Source: Bacteroidota bacterium
GTDB taxonomy: Bacteria; Bacteroidota; Bacteroidia; Chitinophagales; UBA2359
Length of the DNA: 50,551 bases
Assembly: GCA_020631155.1 (NCBI GenBank)
Contig: JAHDHV010000007.1
Location: 1 to 50,551, forward strand
Reading direction: 5' to 3'
Below, in pieces: positions 35,719 to 43,533 of this stretch. The first letter of the stretch is position 1. Each line of letters begins with the position of its first letter. Made by a program: the position numbers and the translations under genes. Below the pieces are notes generated by a model, which worked only from the letters and a program-made list of their open reading frames with translations, was not told the DNA's origin and ran no database searches.

Positions 35719-35731
35719 ATTTTTTAAAAAT

Positions 35732-37165
35732 CTATAGTTTTTGAGCAATATCTAGTGCTACTTTTAAGGCTCTTAGTTTATTATTCACTTCTTCTAGCTC
35801 ACTTTGCGGATTTGATTTTGAGACAATACCTGCTCCTGCCTGATAGTAGAGTTGATTGTTTTTACTCAAAAAAGAGCGTATCATAATGGCTTGGTTAAAG
35901 TTGCCATTGAAGCCTAAATAACCAATACAACCACCATAATAACCGCGATTATTTGGTTCATATTTGTTGATAAGCGTCATAGCCATATGCTTGGGTGCAC
36001 CTGACAGCGTGCCTGCTGGAAAAGTGTCCGCGACCAATTTTAGGGAGGACACATCTGCCTGAATATCGGCGGTTACTTTGGACACCAAATGGATAACATG
36101 GGAATAAAATTGGATTTCCTTAAACACATCAACCGTCACATTTTGACCATTTCGGCTTAAATCATTTCGCGCCAAATCAACCAACATCACATGCTCGGAA
36201 TTTTCTTTGGGGTCTTGAAATAGCTCCTTTGCTTTTTCGGCATCCTCTTTATCATTGCCTGTCCGCTTGAAAGTACCTGCAATCGGGTGTATGCTCGCAT
36301 GATTGCCTTTAATGACTAGCTGTGCTTCTGGTGAGGATCCAAAGATTTTAAAACTACCATAATCGAAGTAAAAAAGGTACGGTGAAGGATTTATAGAACG
36401 CAATGCTCGATATACGTTAAATTCATCGCCTTGAAAAGCTTGTGAGAATCGCCTCGCCAATACAATTTGAAATACATCGCCGCGCTGACAATGTTCCTTG
36501 CCTTTTTGAGTGATTCGCAGAAAGTCATCATCACTCATATTGGCTGATTCTTCCCCTTTAACCTGAAAATTATATTTGGGAATATTGTTGTTCATCACAA
36601 TTGCTTCCAAATAATCTAGCTGACTTTCTTGCTCTGTATCATATTGATGTTCAAAAATGTAGAGTTCATTTTTAAAATGATTAATCGCAATCACAAACTG
36701 ATAGACTTGGTATAAAACATCGGGAATTTGTCGCGCTTCATCGCCATAGGTATTAATGTTCACTTCCTCAAAATAGCGCACCGCATCGTAACTGCAATAG
36801 CCAAATAAACCATTGGTGATAAAGTCAACATCGGTTTCTGTTGCCTCAAATTGCTGGGTAAAAGCCGTTAACTGTTCTATCACAGGCTGCTCCTTGATGC
36901 TTTTTTCTGTGGTTTGCCCATCTGGAAAAGCCGTTGTGACCGTATATCCTTTTACTTCAAAACGAGCAATGGGATTACAACAAATGTAGGAAAAGCTGTT
37001 TTCGCTGCTGTGATAATCCGAACTTTCTAGTAAAATGCTGTTGGCAAAACGGTCTCGTAAACGCAAATAAATACTCACAGGTGTAACGGTATCTGCCAAT
37101 AGCTTTTTATAGCTTGTCGTTAATCGGTAGCGAGTTTTTGGTGTTTTGGTTATGGTGTTAGACAT
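35732..37165 (-). CDS. trpE: Anthranilate synthase component I
   Basis: Makes anthranilate from chorismate with ammonia from TrpG. The 477-residue protein has the LLESSD element at 45-50 that forms part of the tryptophan feedback site. The chorismate domain includes RGDVFQIVLARRFSQ, PSPYLFYFDYG, GSSPEAQLV, HPIAGTFKRTG, DLARNDLSRNG, and TLSGAPKHMAM. Feedback inhibition is therefore likely retained. First gene of the cluster as transcribed; upstream lies copy B of the GC-richer element. I saw no Trp-rich leader before it. Confidence 0.97.
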   Translation of the reverse strand: MSNTITKTPKTRYRLTTSYKKLLADTVTPVSIYLRLRDRFANSILLESSDYHSSENSFSYICCNPIARFEVKGYTVTTAFPDGQTTEKSIKEQPVIEQLTAFTQQFEATETDVDFITNGLFGYCSYDAVRYFEEVNINTYGDEARQIPDVLYQVYQFVIAINHFKNELYIFEHQYDTEQESQLDYLEAIVMNNNIPKYNFQVKGEESANMSDDDFLRITQKGKEHCQRGDVFQIVLARRFSQAFQGDEFNVYRALRSINPSPYLFYFDYGSFKIFGSSPEAQLVIKGNHASIHPIAGTFKRTGNDKEDAEKAKELFQDPKENSEHVMLVDLARNDLSRNGQNVTVDVFKEIQFYSHVIHLVSKVTADIQADVSSLKLVADTFPAGTLSGAPKHMAMTLINKYEPNNRGYYGGCIGYLGFNGNFNQAIMIRSFLSKNNQLYYQAGAGIVSKSNPQSELEEVNNKLRALKVALDIAQKL

Positions 37166-37230
37166 TTTTTATTGAGTTTTTTTTAGTTTTTTAAAAATGT
37201 GTAAAATATGATAAAATCAGTGGATTAGAC

Positions 37231-37430
37231 TTGGCAAAGGGATGCGAGTGGAAATGAGCCGCAGCCAAACGCTAGAGAGCCTTAGCCGAGTGAGGGCGGA
37301 ACGCAAGAGAGCTATCAGCGAGGCTTAGAGCGAACAGCGTTTTGGCAAAGGTGAATTGCAACGGGCAGCCCGACCCCGATGATTGAGCATTAGGAGCGTC
37401 AGCGACTTTTGCGAAACAGAGGGGATTGCC
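37231..37430 (-). repeat. GC-richer dispersed element, copy B (reverse)
   Basis: Reverse complement of 30487-30750 with an internal deletion of about 80 bases and scattered changes: GGGATGCGAGTGGAAATGAG, CGCTAGAGAGCCTTAGCCGA, GAGCGAACAGCG, TTGCAACGGGCAGCCCGACC, GATGATTGAGCATTAGGAGC, GCGAAACAGAGGGGAT. It sits between trpE and trpS, and copy A sits after trpB, so the two bracket the trp cluster as inverted copies. Confidence 0.92.
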
Positions 37431-37457
37431 CATACAATAAAAAACCACAATATATCA

Positions 37458-38477
37458 TCAGACTGTTATTCGCACATTTTTTAGCGTTGGTAAACCTGTT
37501 AATTGCCGCACCTCTTTAAGCGTTTTTTGCGCTTGTAAACGGATGGTAGCAGAAGATTCTTGTAGCTGCTGTTTTACCTGTTTGCGATTGGACATTAATT
37601 CTGCTCGCTTTTCTTTAAATGGATTGGTTATTTCCACTAAAGCATCTGCAACAACCGCTTTAAGGTCGCCATAGCGCAAGTTTCCAGCTTTATAAGTGTC
37701 CATCAAAGCATCGTAATCTGCTTTTTTATTGGACACCTTGAGCAATTCAAATAAATTTTTCACCCCTGCACTCATTTCGCCATTTGTGGGTGCGCCACTA
37801 TCTGTTACTGCCGAGCGCACTTTTTTACGTAAGCGTTTTTCGTCTCCAAATAAAGCGATGTAGTGTTTTTCGCCTAAGCTTTTGCTCATTTTTTTGGTTG
37901 GGTCTGCTAAGGATAATAATTTGGGAACTTCCGCAAATAAGGGCTCAGGATGTACAAAATATTCCTTTTTCAAACGCTGATTAAAGCGGACTGAAATATT
38001 GCGCGAGAGTTCTAAATGTTGCTCCTGATCTTTCCCAACAGGCACATAATCAGCGTGATAGATAAGAATATCGGCGGCTTGCAAAACGGGATAAGTAAAC
38101 AAGCCTGTTGAAATAAAGTCGTTTTTGCTGGTCTCGGCTATCTGTTTGGATTTATCCTTGAACTGTGTCATTCGGCTGAGTTCACCAAAAGAGGTAAAGC
38201 AACTCAGTATCCAACAGAGTTCGGTATGTTCGGGAATAAGCGATTGGATAAATACATTTTCCGCTTTGATACCACAAGCCATTAAATCAATGGCCATTTG
38301 ATAGGTGTTTTTTCGCAATGTATCAGGATCGTAGGGCATGGTCATTGCGTGATAATCTACAATACCATAAAGGCATTTGTACTGTTCTTGTAATTTGACC
38401 CAGTTTTGGATGGCACCAAAATAGTTACCAAAGTGTATATTGCCCGTTGGTTGTATGCAGGATAGTATTTGTTTCAT
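37458..38477 (-). CDS. trpS: Tryptophan--tRNA ligase
   Basis: Charges tRNA-Trp with tryptophan (class I enzyme). From ATG 38477 it is 339 residues: the HIGH-type motif is in QPTGNIHFGNYFG (about 9-21) and KKMSKS is near residue 194. An in-frame extension to 38624 would add 49 residues, but it runs through a terminator hairpin and family members begin just before the TGNxHxGNY motif, so I reject it. The start is preceded by a 23-codon Trp-rich leader and a hairpin (38561-38699). It lies upstream of trpE on the same strand, separated by 292 bases with a repeat. Confidence 0.96.
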   Translation of the reverse strand: MKQILSCIQPTGNIHFGNYFGAIQNWVKLQEQYKCLYGIVDYHAMTMPYDPDTLRKNTYQMAIDLMACGIKAENVFIQSLIPEHTELCWILSCFTSFGELSRMTQFKDKSKQIAETSKNDFISTGLFTYPVLQAADILIYHADYVPVGKDQEQHLELSRNISVRFNQRLKKEYFVHPEPLFAEVPKLLSLADPTKKMSKSLGEKHYIALFGDEKRLRKKVRSAVTDSGAPTNGEMSAGVKNLFELLKVSNKKADYDALMDTYKAGNLRYGDLKAVVADALVEITNPFKEKRAELMSNRKQVKQQLQESSATIRLQAQKTLKEVRQLTGLPTLKNVRITV

Positions 38478-38560
38478 ATTATTAGAATGCGTAAGTTTTT
38501 TGGTTAAGGTAGAGACGTAAAATTTTACGTCTGTACAAGGTTTTGAAAAAAAAGCCAATA

Positions 38561-38592
38561 AAAAAAGGCTCACTGTGTAAACAGAGAGCCTT
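38561..38592 (-). terminator. Attenuator hairpin in the trpS leader
   Basis: On the minus strand: AAGGCTC-T-CTGT-TTAC-ACAG-T-GAGCCTT followed by a T-run (TTTTTT), i.e. a 7-bp stem, one T-T mismatch, then 4 bp and a 4-base loop (38565-38592). It lies 36 bases after the leader stop codon and 84 bases before the trpS ATG, so it terminates transcription before trpS unless it is prevented from forming. Confidence 0.85.
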
Positions 38593-38627
38593 CTGATTGA
38601 TATAGACAATAATTTTCTATGCACATA

Positions 38628-38699
38628 TCAAACCCATTTACACAAGATTGTATAAATTGTGTACCACCACCAGTTTGTATGTAAAGAAAAATGTCTCAT
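38628..38699 (-). CDS. trpS leader peptide (23 residues, four Trp)
   Basis: Reading frame ATG 38699 to TGA 38628. Tryptophan codons at positions 10, 11, 12 and 22 (context HTNWWWYT and KWV), the pattern of an attenuation leader that senses Trp-tRNA. Codons 19-22 (TTG TGT AAA TGG) contain TGTGTAAA (38644-38637 on the minus strand), complementary to TTTACACA at 38581-38574 inside the terminator hairpin. A ribosome stalled at the WWW run would leave TGTGTAAA free to pair and open the terminator; a ribosome finishing the peptide would cover it and let the terminator form. Not a known named gene to me. Confidence 0.82.
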   Translation of the reverse strand: MRHFSLHTNWWWYTIYTILCKWV

Positions 38700-38714
38700 C
38701 AATACTTTTGTTGA

Positions 38715-38745
38715 CAATATTAAAGCATTTTTTGGAAAGTCGCAA
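38715..38745 (-). promoter_or_regulatory. Candidate promoter of the trpS leader
   Basis: On the minus strand TTG at 38745-38743, a 20-base spacer and TAATATTG at 38722-38715, which differs from TAnnTTTG at one position. The transcript would start a few bases before the leader ATG at 38699, giving a very short 5' region. Confidence 0.55.
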
Positions 38746-38834
38746 GTTTTTCAAGGATTAATTGTCTTACTTTGACTAAAAAAGAGGCTTTTTACAATAG
38801 GCAAAAGTGGTGGTATACATGTATTTGAGCAGTT

Positions 38835-39272
38835 TTACAGAAGGACATTTTTTTCAAATGCTTTAACCGCAGCGCGCATTTTATCTGAAATAGGAGCTTT
38901 TTGCCCTGTTTTATAGTTAAACATCACCACAACCCCTTGCCCGACTGCTGCTTCGCCTATTTTTTCGCTAATAATTTTATGCTCCATCACAAAGCTAGAC
39001 CGCCCCATAGAGACAACCTTTACGCCAACCCAAATCGTATCAGGATAAGTCAGGGCTTTTTGAAATTGACAAGCTGTTTGTGCTAGTATTGGCCCAACAT
39101 CAACATTATCTTGTAGCTGATCTATTTGCACTTCGTCAAAATATTTGATACGCGCACTTTCAAAGTAGCGAAAATAAACCGTATTATTGACATGTCCGAA
39201 GGCATCCATTTCGCCCCAAGCTACTTTGAGTTGTATCTTTATAGGAAAGTCTGCTAAAAAATCATTCGCCAT
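38835..39272 (-). CDS. Acyl-CoA thioesterase, hotdog fold (YbgC/4HBT family)
   Basis: Hydrolyses acyl-CoA thioesters; substrate unknown. The 145-residue protein has the family active-site segment WGEMDAFGHVNNTVYFRYFESAR with Asp23, then YPDTIWVGVKVVSMGRSSFVMEHKI, typical of 4-hydroxybenzoyl-CoA-thioesterase-like proteins. Length normal. Monocistronic, upstream of the trpS leader region on the same strand; its transcript may run into the trpS leader. Confidence 0.88.
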   Translation of the reverse strand: MANDFLADFPIKIQLKVAWGEMDAFGHVNNTVYFRYFESARIKYFDEVQIDQLQDNVDVGPILAQTACQFQKALTYPDTIWVGVKVVSMGRSSFVMEHKIISEKIGEAAVGQGVVVMFNYKTGQKAPISDKMRAAVKAFEKNVLL

Positions 39273-39292
39273 TATATTTGTAATTTATTGAT

Positions 39293-39389
39293 TGAGACGT
39301 AAGATAGGAGACATAAGACTTGAGATAATGAGTGAACTATTAATGATTTATGACAAGTCTAATTGTTGCTTAACTTTGTCTAGTTATTT
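39293..39389 (+). repeat. Dispersed 90-bp repeat, copy C
   Basis: GAGACGTAAGATAGGAGACA, AAGACTTGAGATAATGAG, GATTTATGACAAGTC, GCTTAACTTTGTCTAGTTA: same order as 14518-14603 and 35621-35718. It lies just upstream of the thioesterase start codon. Confidence 0.78.
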
Positions 39390-39482
39390 AATACATTACA
39401 TCTGTAAAATTATAAAGGCACAAAGTTGATAAAAAAAGCTTAGAACAATAACAAAGGAGATTTATTTTTTGCTCTAAAAATA

Positions 39483-39700
39483 GTATGTTTCATTTTCTTC
39501 CTAACACTTTGGTTGTGAGATTCCCTTTTAGCTATTTAGACTTTTGGATATTTAGCTTTTAGCAATTAGAGATCAAAAATTGGAAGCTAACCCTCAAATA
39601 TTATCCTATACATAAGTTACTAACTATTAATTATTTAAAAGAATTAAAATGACTAAATTCGTCTTTATAGAACTCATTCAAATCACAAATCTACGAACAA
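39483..39700 (+). repeat. Dispersed 300-bp AT-rich repeat, copy D
   Basis: GTATGTTTCATTTTCTTCCT, AACACTTTGGTTGTGAGATT, CCCTTTTAGCTATTTAGACT, then TTAGAGATCAAAAATTGGAA, and TATAGAACTCATTCAAATC at the end. Matches copy C at 20310-20600 in order and direction with fewer TTTTTAGC units. Confidence 0.75.
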
Positions 39701-39743
39701 TAAGCGTATACTATTTAGAACTCATCTAAACGAAAAAATTCCA

Positions 39744-40313
39744 ATGAAAAAAGTAAAATTCTTTTTTAAATTATTTATAACTATCGGTATTATTCAATGT
39801 TTAAGTGCTTGTGAAAATAGCATGGAAGATATTGAAAATGTGACAGAGCAGTTTAAAACGGCTGTAGAAACCATTAAAGGAGTGGAAATGATGTATAGTG
39901 AGTCTGGAAAAGTTCGGGTACAATTAAAAGCTCCTCTCTCATTGCGGCATAAAACAGAAGATCCTTTTGTGGAATTTCCAGAGGGGGTTGTTGTGCATTT
40001 TTTCAATGAAGAATTACAAGAAAGTAGCATACTGTCTGCTAATCATGGGATTCGCTATGAGCGTAGGCAAAGAACAGTGTTGAAGGATAAGGTTGTTTGG
40101 AAGAATAAAATTAAACAGGAAAAATTGGAAACCGAAGAATTGATTTGGGATGAAAAGCAGAAAAAAATCTACTCCGATAAATTTGTCAAGATTACAACTG
40201 CTAAAGAAAGTATTTTTGGGCAAGGCTTTGAAACAAATCAAGAATTTACCAACTACAAAATTCGCAAAATTACGGGCACAGTTCGCGTAAAAGCAGATGA
40301 ATGGAAGCAGTAG
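39744..40313 (+). CDS. lptC: LPS export protein LptC
   Basis: LptC passes lipopolysaccharide from the LptBFG transporter to LptA across the periplasm. The 189-residue protein has a lipobox (SVI-type LSAC, C23: CLSACENS), so it is a lipoprotein here rather than an anchored protein, as is common in Bacteroidota. It then shows the OstA/LptC pattern: MMYSESGKVRVQLKAPL, ILSANHGIRYERRQRTVLKDKVVW, LIWDEKQKKIYSDKFVKITTAKESIFGQGFETNQEF. Other lpt genes are not adjacent. Confidence 0.9.
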   Translation: MKKVKFFFKLFITIGIIQCLSACENSMEDIENVTEQFKTAVETIKGVEMMYSESGKVRVQLKAPLSLRHKTEDPFVEFPEGVVVHFFNEELQESSILSANHGIRYERRQRTVLKDKVVWKNKIKQEKLETEELIWDEKQKKIYSDKFVKITTAKESIFGQGFETNQEFTNYKIRKITGTVRVKADEWKQ

Positions 40314-40680
40314 TTTAGACTTGAGATGGGAGACAGGAGATTTGAGATTTTTCTCAATAGATTTTTTTATAGGTTGTTTATTTTTTTATAAGAAGTCATA
40401 AATCCTTGTTTTTATTTTTTAAACATCGTTTTTTTATTTTTTAACAACAAAAAATCACTTTTAAACAACAAATGCATTGTTAAATGCGTTAGACAAACAA
40501 ATTCACCAGAAATTCAACCATTAACTACACCATTTCTAAAAATGACTTTGAACACGCTTGTATGTTTTTTTGAGTAAGTAGTTTAGATTTAAGATGCAAG
40601 ACATAAGATTTAAGACATAGGATTAAATTTATTGTTATCTACGTTTGTTTACCTACTTGCTTACCAAATTTAATTTTTTT
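40314..40680. other. Region between lptC and the coiled-coil lipoprotein
   Basis: AT-rich. Fragments of the GAGAC/AAGAT words at 40320-40350 and 40580-40620 (TTTAAGATGCAAGACATAAG). No gene or clear promoter. Confidence 0.4.
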
Positions 40681-40776
40681 ATGGTGTAAAAAAACATTCA
40701 CCTGATACCTATTTCTTGATAAGTAGTCTTTATAATATCAAGATATACTGTAAAAAACTACTTATTTTTACACCAT
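40681..40776. repeat. 96-bp nested palindromic element before the lipoprotein gene
   Basis: Outer arms ATGGTGTAAAAA at 40681-40692 and TTTTTACACCAT at 40765-40776 (12 bp). Inner arms ATAAGTAGT at 40719-40727 and ACTACTTAT at 40757-40765 (9 bp). It ends 32 bases before the ATG at 40808 and may form a hairpin in the 5' region or be a small mobile-type element. Confidence 0.6.
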
Positions 40777-40807
40777 GCATCATTGTTTTTAAAAAATACT
40801 ATTTGTT

Positions 40808-43096
40808 ATGAACTGTGTAAGTAAAGTTAATCAACTATTTTGGGTTGTACTGCTACTGTTAAGTGTTGGGTTATATTCTTGTGGTGGTGGTAAAAAGGCG
40901 CAAACAACTGCCAAAGACCCTAAAAAACCGAAAGAAACGGTCAAAACGGACATTAAAAAGACTGAAAAGGAGGCAAAAGAAACGGTCAAAAAACCAGTAG
41001 ATGCAACAAAGGCCAAAACTGATACAACGGCTGCTGTTGCTGGGAGTGAAGCAGAGTTTAAAGTGATTGAGGAGAAAGATAGATGGGGTACAGATAGCCT
41101 CGAAACGGTTAAAAATTATTCCCTCTATCGCGAGTTTTTCAAACAAGGGGCTTATGAAGATGCTTTTCCTTATTGGCGATATGTATATAAAAATGCACCT
41201 TCGGCACGTAAAACGCCACTGATGAATGGGGTACAAATGTATACCAAATTATTAGACCAACAAATTGAAGCAGCCGTTTGCGGTGATGGTACAGAAAAAC
41301 CAGTTGAAGGCAAAGTCAAAAAATCTATTTGCAAACGCAAGTCAAATGGTGGTTTTAAGGAGTGGAAAATCAAAGACCAAGCTGCTTTTGATGCTGCTTT
41401 TGATACGATTCTGATGCTTTACAAAGTTCGAGAAAATTATTTTGGTGAAAAAGGCTATTTAACAACCCGAAAAGCACGCTTATACGATACTTACAAACCC
41501 GGAGATAAGGAAAAAATTAAAAAATTGCGAGAGGATGCTGTTTTGCAAGAAGCAGAATATGCTTCCTACGATATGGTGTATGCCCATTTTAATGATAGAT
41601 TGGTGGATTTAAAGGAGGGTAATATCAGCCAAGATACCATGTATCAAATTTATGACTACCTCGCTGATGTGGTGGATTTCAATGCAGATACCTCCAACAA
41701 TTCTAAATATGCAGATAGGTATGTGAAATATGGAGATAAAATGGCGAATAAAATTGACTTACTTCGACAAGCGGATGCAGAATATGAGGATACGCTTAGA
41801 ATATTGGAAGAACAACGATTGATTACAGAGGAAAAGCGCAAAATAGCCGAAGAAAAACGGAAAGCTTATGATGAAGCTGTAGCTGCTTCGGAGGCTTATA
41901 AAAAAGATAGTATAGAATATGCTACGAAAAAGGCTAAGTTTGATCAGGTAAATGCTGAGATTGCGAAGTTTGAGCAGGCAACAGCAGAAATGGAAGCATA
42001 CAAAAAACAACAAAAAGAATATGAGCAAAAACAGAAGAAAATAGCAGAAAGATTGGCTAAAGCGAAAGCAGATAAAGATGCGAATGATGCCAAACGCGAG
42101 GAATATGAAGCAGCTTTGAAAGAGCAACAAGAATATGAGGCAAAAATTAAACAAGCACAAGATTATCAAAAACAATTACAACAACAACAAGGTCTCTATG
42201 CTCAACAAGATGCAGCACATCAAAAGACATTAGAGGAGTATAAAAAAAGACAGGAGCAGTATCAAAAAGATTTAAAAGAAGCAGCCGAAAGACAAGAACA
42301 GGCTTTGAAAGATGCAGAAGAAGCAAAGAAAAGAAGAAAAATAGTTGTTGAAAGACAAAACGCGTTAGACAGTGGTGCTTTTGATGCCAAACCTAAGCGC
42401 ACCGCTAGTCGCTCCTCGATCAAAACTTGTGCGGATGCAAAAAATAAGTATACTGACTATAAAAACAATATACAGTCTGCAAAATACCTTTATGCCAGCT
42501 TACAACGTCTCAATTGCAAAAGTGACCCTGCTTATACTGATGCCTTGCTTAAAATGTTAGAACTCGAACCAACGGCAGCACGCGCAAGACGTGTGGCGCA
42601 ATTTTTCCACAGTTCAGGACAAAAAGCAAAGGCAATGAAATATTATGAACAATCCCTTGGTTTGGAAACTGACCGAACCAAAAAGTCGAAAGTATATATG
42701 ACATTGGCAGCCTTAGAACGCAATAAAGTAAAAGGTTTGACGGTAGCCGTAGCCAAAAAAGCGCGAAGCTATGCCAAAAAAGCGGCTGAATTGAACCCTA
42801 GTTGGGGGAAACCTTACTTATTTATTGGCGGCTTGTATGCATCAAGTGGTCCTTTATGCGGTCCTGGGCGTGGTTGGAAAAGTCAAATTGTCACCTGGCC
42901 TGCAACAGATATGTGGGAAAAAGCCAAAGACGTAGACCCTTCTGTATCAGGAGAGGCTAATAAGAGCATCAACAATTATGCACAGTATTACCCAACTACT
43001 CAGGATGGCTTTATGAATAATGTAAAAAATGGACAGAAATTTAAAGTGCCTTGCTGGATCAATACAACTACTAGAGCACGCTTGCGAAAGGAATAA
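40808..43096 (+). CDS. Large envelope lipoprotein: coiled coil plus TPR
   Basis: 762 residues, function unknown. Lipobox LYSC with C25, then a Lys/Thr-rich linker (about 30-75). Residues about 90-315 form a helical domain (DRWGTDSLETVKNYSLYREF). Residues about 318-520 are a long coiled coil rich in Glu, Lys and Gln. The C-terminal part is TPR-like (YYEQSLGLETD, AKKAAELNPSWGKPYLFIGG) and ends with FKVPCWINTTTRARLRK, resembling a conserved CWI-x-TT-x-R ending I have seen in Bacteroidota TPR proteins. Probably periplasmic-facing on the outer or inner membrane. Monocistronic, with the MITE starting 100 bases after it. Confidence 0.75.
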   Translation: MNCVSKVNQLFWVVLLLLSVGLYSCGGGKKAQTTAKDPKKPKETVKTDIKKTEKEAKETVKKPVDATKAKTDTTAAVAGSEAEFKVIEEKDRWGTDSLETVKNYSLYREFFKQGAYEDAFPYWRYVYKNAPSARKTPLMNGVQMYTKLLDQQIEAAVCGDGTEKPVEGKVKKSICKRKSNGGFKEWKIKDQAAFDAAFDTILMLYKVRENYFGEKGYLTTRKARLYDTYKPGDKEKIKKLREDAVLQEAEYASYDMVYAHFNDRLVDLKEGNISQDTMYQIYDYLADVVDFNADTSNNSKYADRYVKYGDKMANKIDLLRQADAEYEDTLRILEEQRLITEEKRKIAEEKRKAYDEAVAASEAYKKDSIEYATKKAKFDQVNAEIAKFEQATAEMEAYKKQQKEYEQKQKKIAERLAKAKADKDANDAKREEYEAALKEQQEYEAKIKQAQDYQKQLQQQQGLYAQQDAAHQKTLEEYKKRQEQYQKDLKEAAERQEQALKDAEEAKKRRKIVVERQNALDSGAFDAKPKRTASRSSIKTCADAKNKYTDYKNNIQSAKYLYASLQRLNCKSDPAYTDALLKMLELEPTAARARRVAQFFHSSGQKAKAMKYYEQSLGLETDRTKKSKVYMTLAALERNKVKGLTVAVAKKARSYAKKAAELNPSWGKPYLFIGGLYASSGPLCGPGRGWKSQIVTWPATDMWEKAKDVDPSVSGEANKSINNYAQYYPTTQDGFMNNVKNGQKFKVPCWINTTTRARLRKE

Positions 43097-43187
43097 ATCA
43101 TTACCAAACTTACTGTTACCTATTTCACTACACTACATCTAAAGTAAACAATTTGATAGACCAAGTTTAAGCCATGCTTCTCCTATA

Positions 43188-43435
43188 TTTATTTAGCAGC
43201 TATTCTCGGTTTGATTTATTTTCTATGCAAATGTTAAATGCTTGATTATTAGGTTTTTATGAGAATTTTAGTTAAGCTTTACGAGTTTTGAAATATAATA
43301 TATAATTATTGGGTAGCTCGAAGTCATGCTCTATACTAAAATTTAGACCTTTTTACCCTTTAAATTCTAGGAAAATCAAGCAAAATAGGGTCTCATATTA
43401 TAAGAATTCCAAACCGAGAATAGCTGTTTATTTAG
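43188..43435. mobile_element. MITE: 230 bp, 17-bp TIRs, 9-bp target duplication
   Basis: Terminal inverted repeats CAGCTATTCTCGGTTTG at 43197-43213 and its exact complement at 43410-43426. The direct repeat TTTATTTAG lies immediately outside both ends (43188-43196 and 43427-43435). The 196-base interior is AT-rich with no reading frame for a transposase. This is the layout of a non-autonomous transposon; the 9-base duplication is compatible with several IS families (for example IS4, IS256, IS1), and I cannot name the parent. Confidence 0.88.
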
Positions 43436-43533
43436 AGGAAGTGTGGCTTTTTTTTTTATAAAAAAAAATTATTGTAATCTAATGAACCCTGTTAGAACCG
43501 TTTCGTAAAATACCTTTACAAAAACCCTAAACT

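Noticed and set aside
37166-37457. Second Trp attenuator before trpE
   Set aside because: I looked for a short frame with clustered Trp codons on the minus strand and found none; the gap is filled by the GC-richer repeat.
38478-38624. 49-residue N-terminal extension of TrpS
   Set aside because: It runs through the attenuator hairpin and family members start just before the TGNIHFGNY motif.
41759-42175. 138-residue Phe/Leu-rich minus-strand frame
   Set aside because: It is the antisense of the Lys/Glu-rich coiled coil of the lipoprotein gene, which explains its false membrane-protein look.
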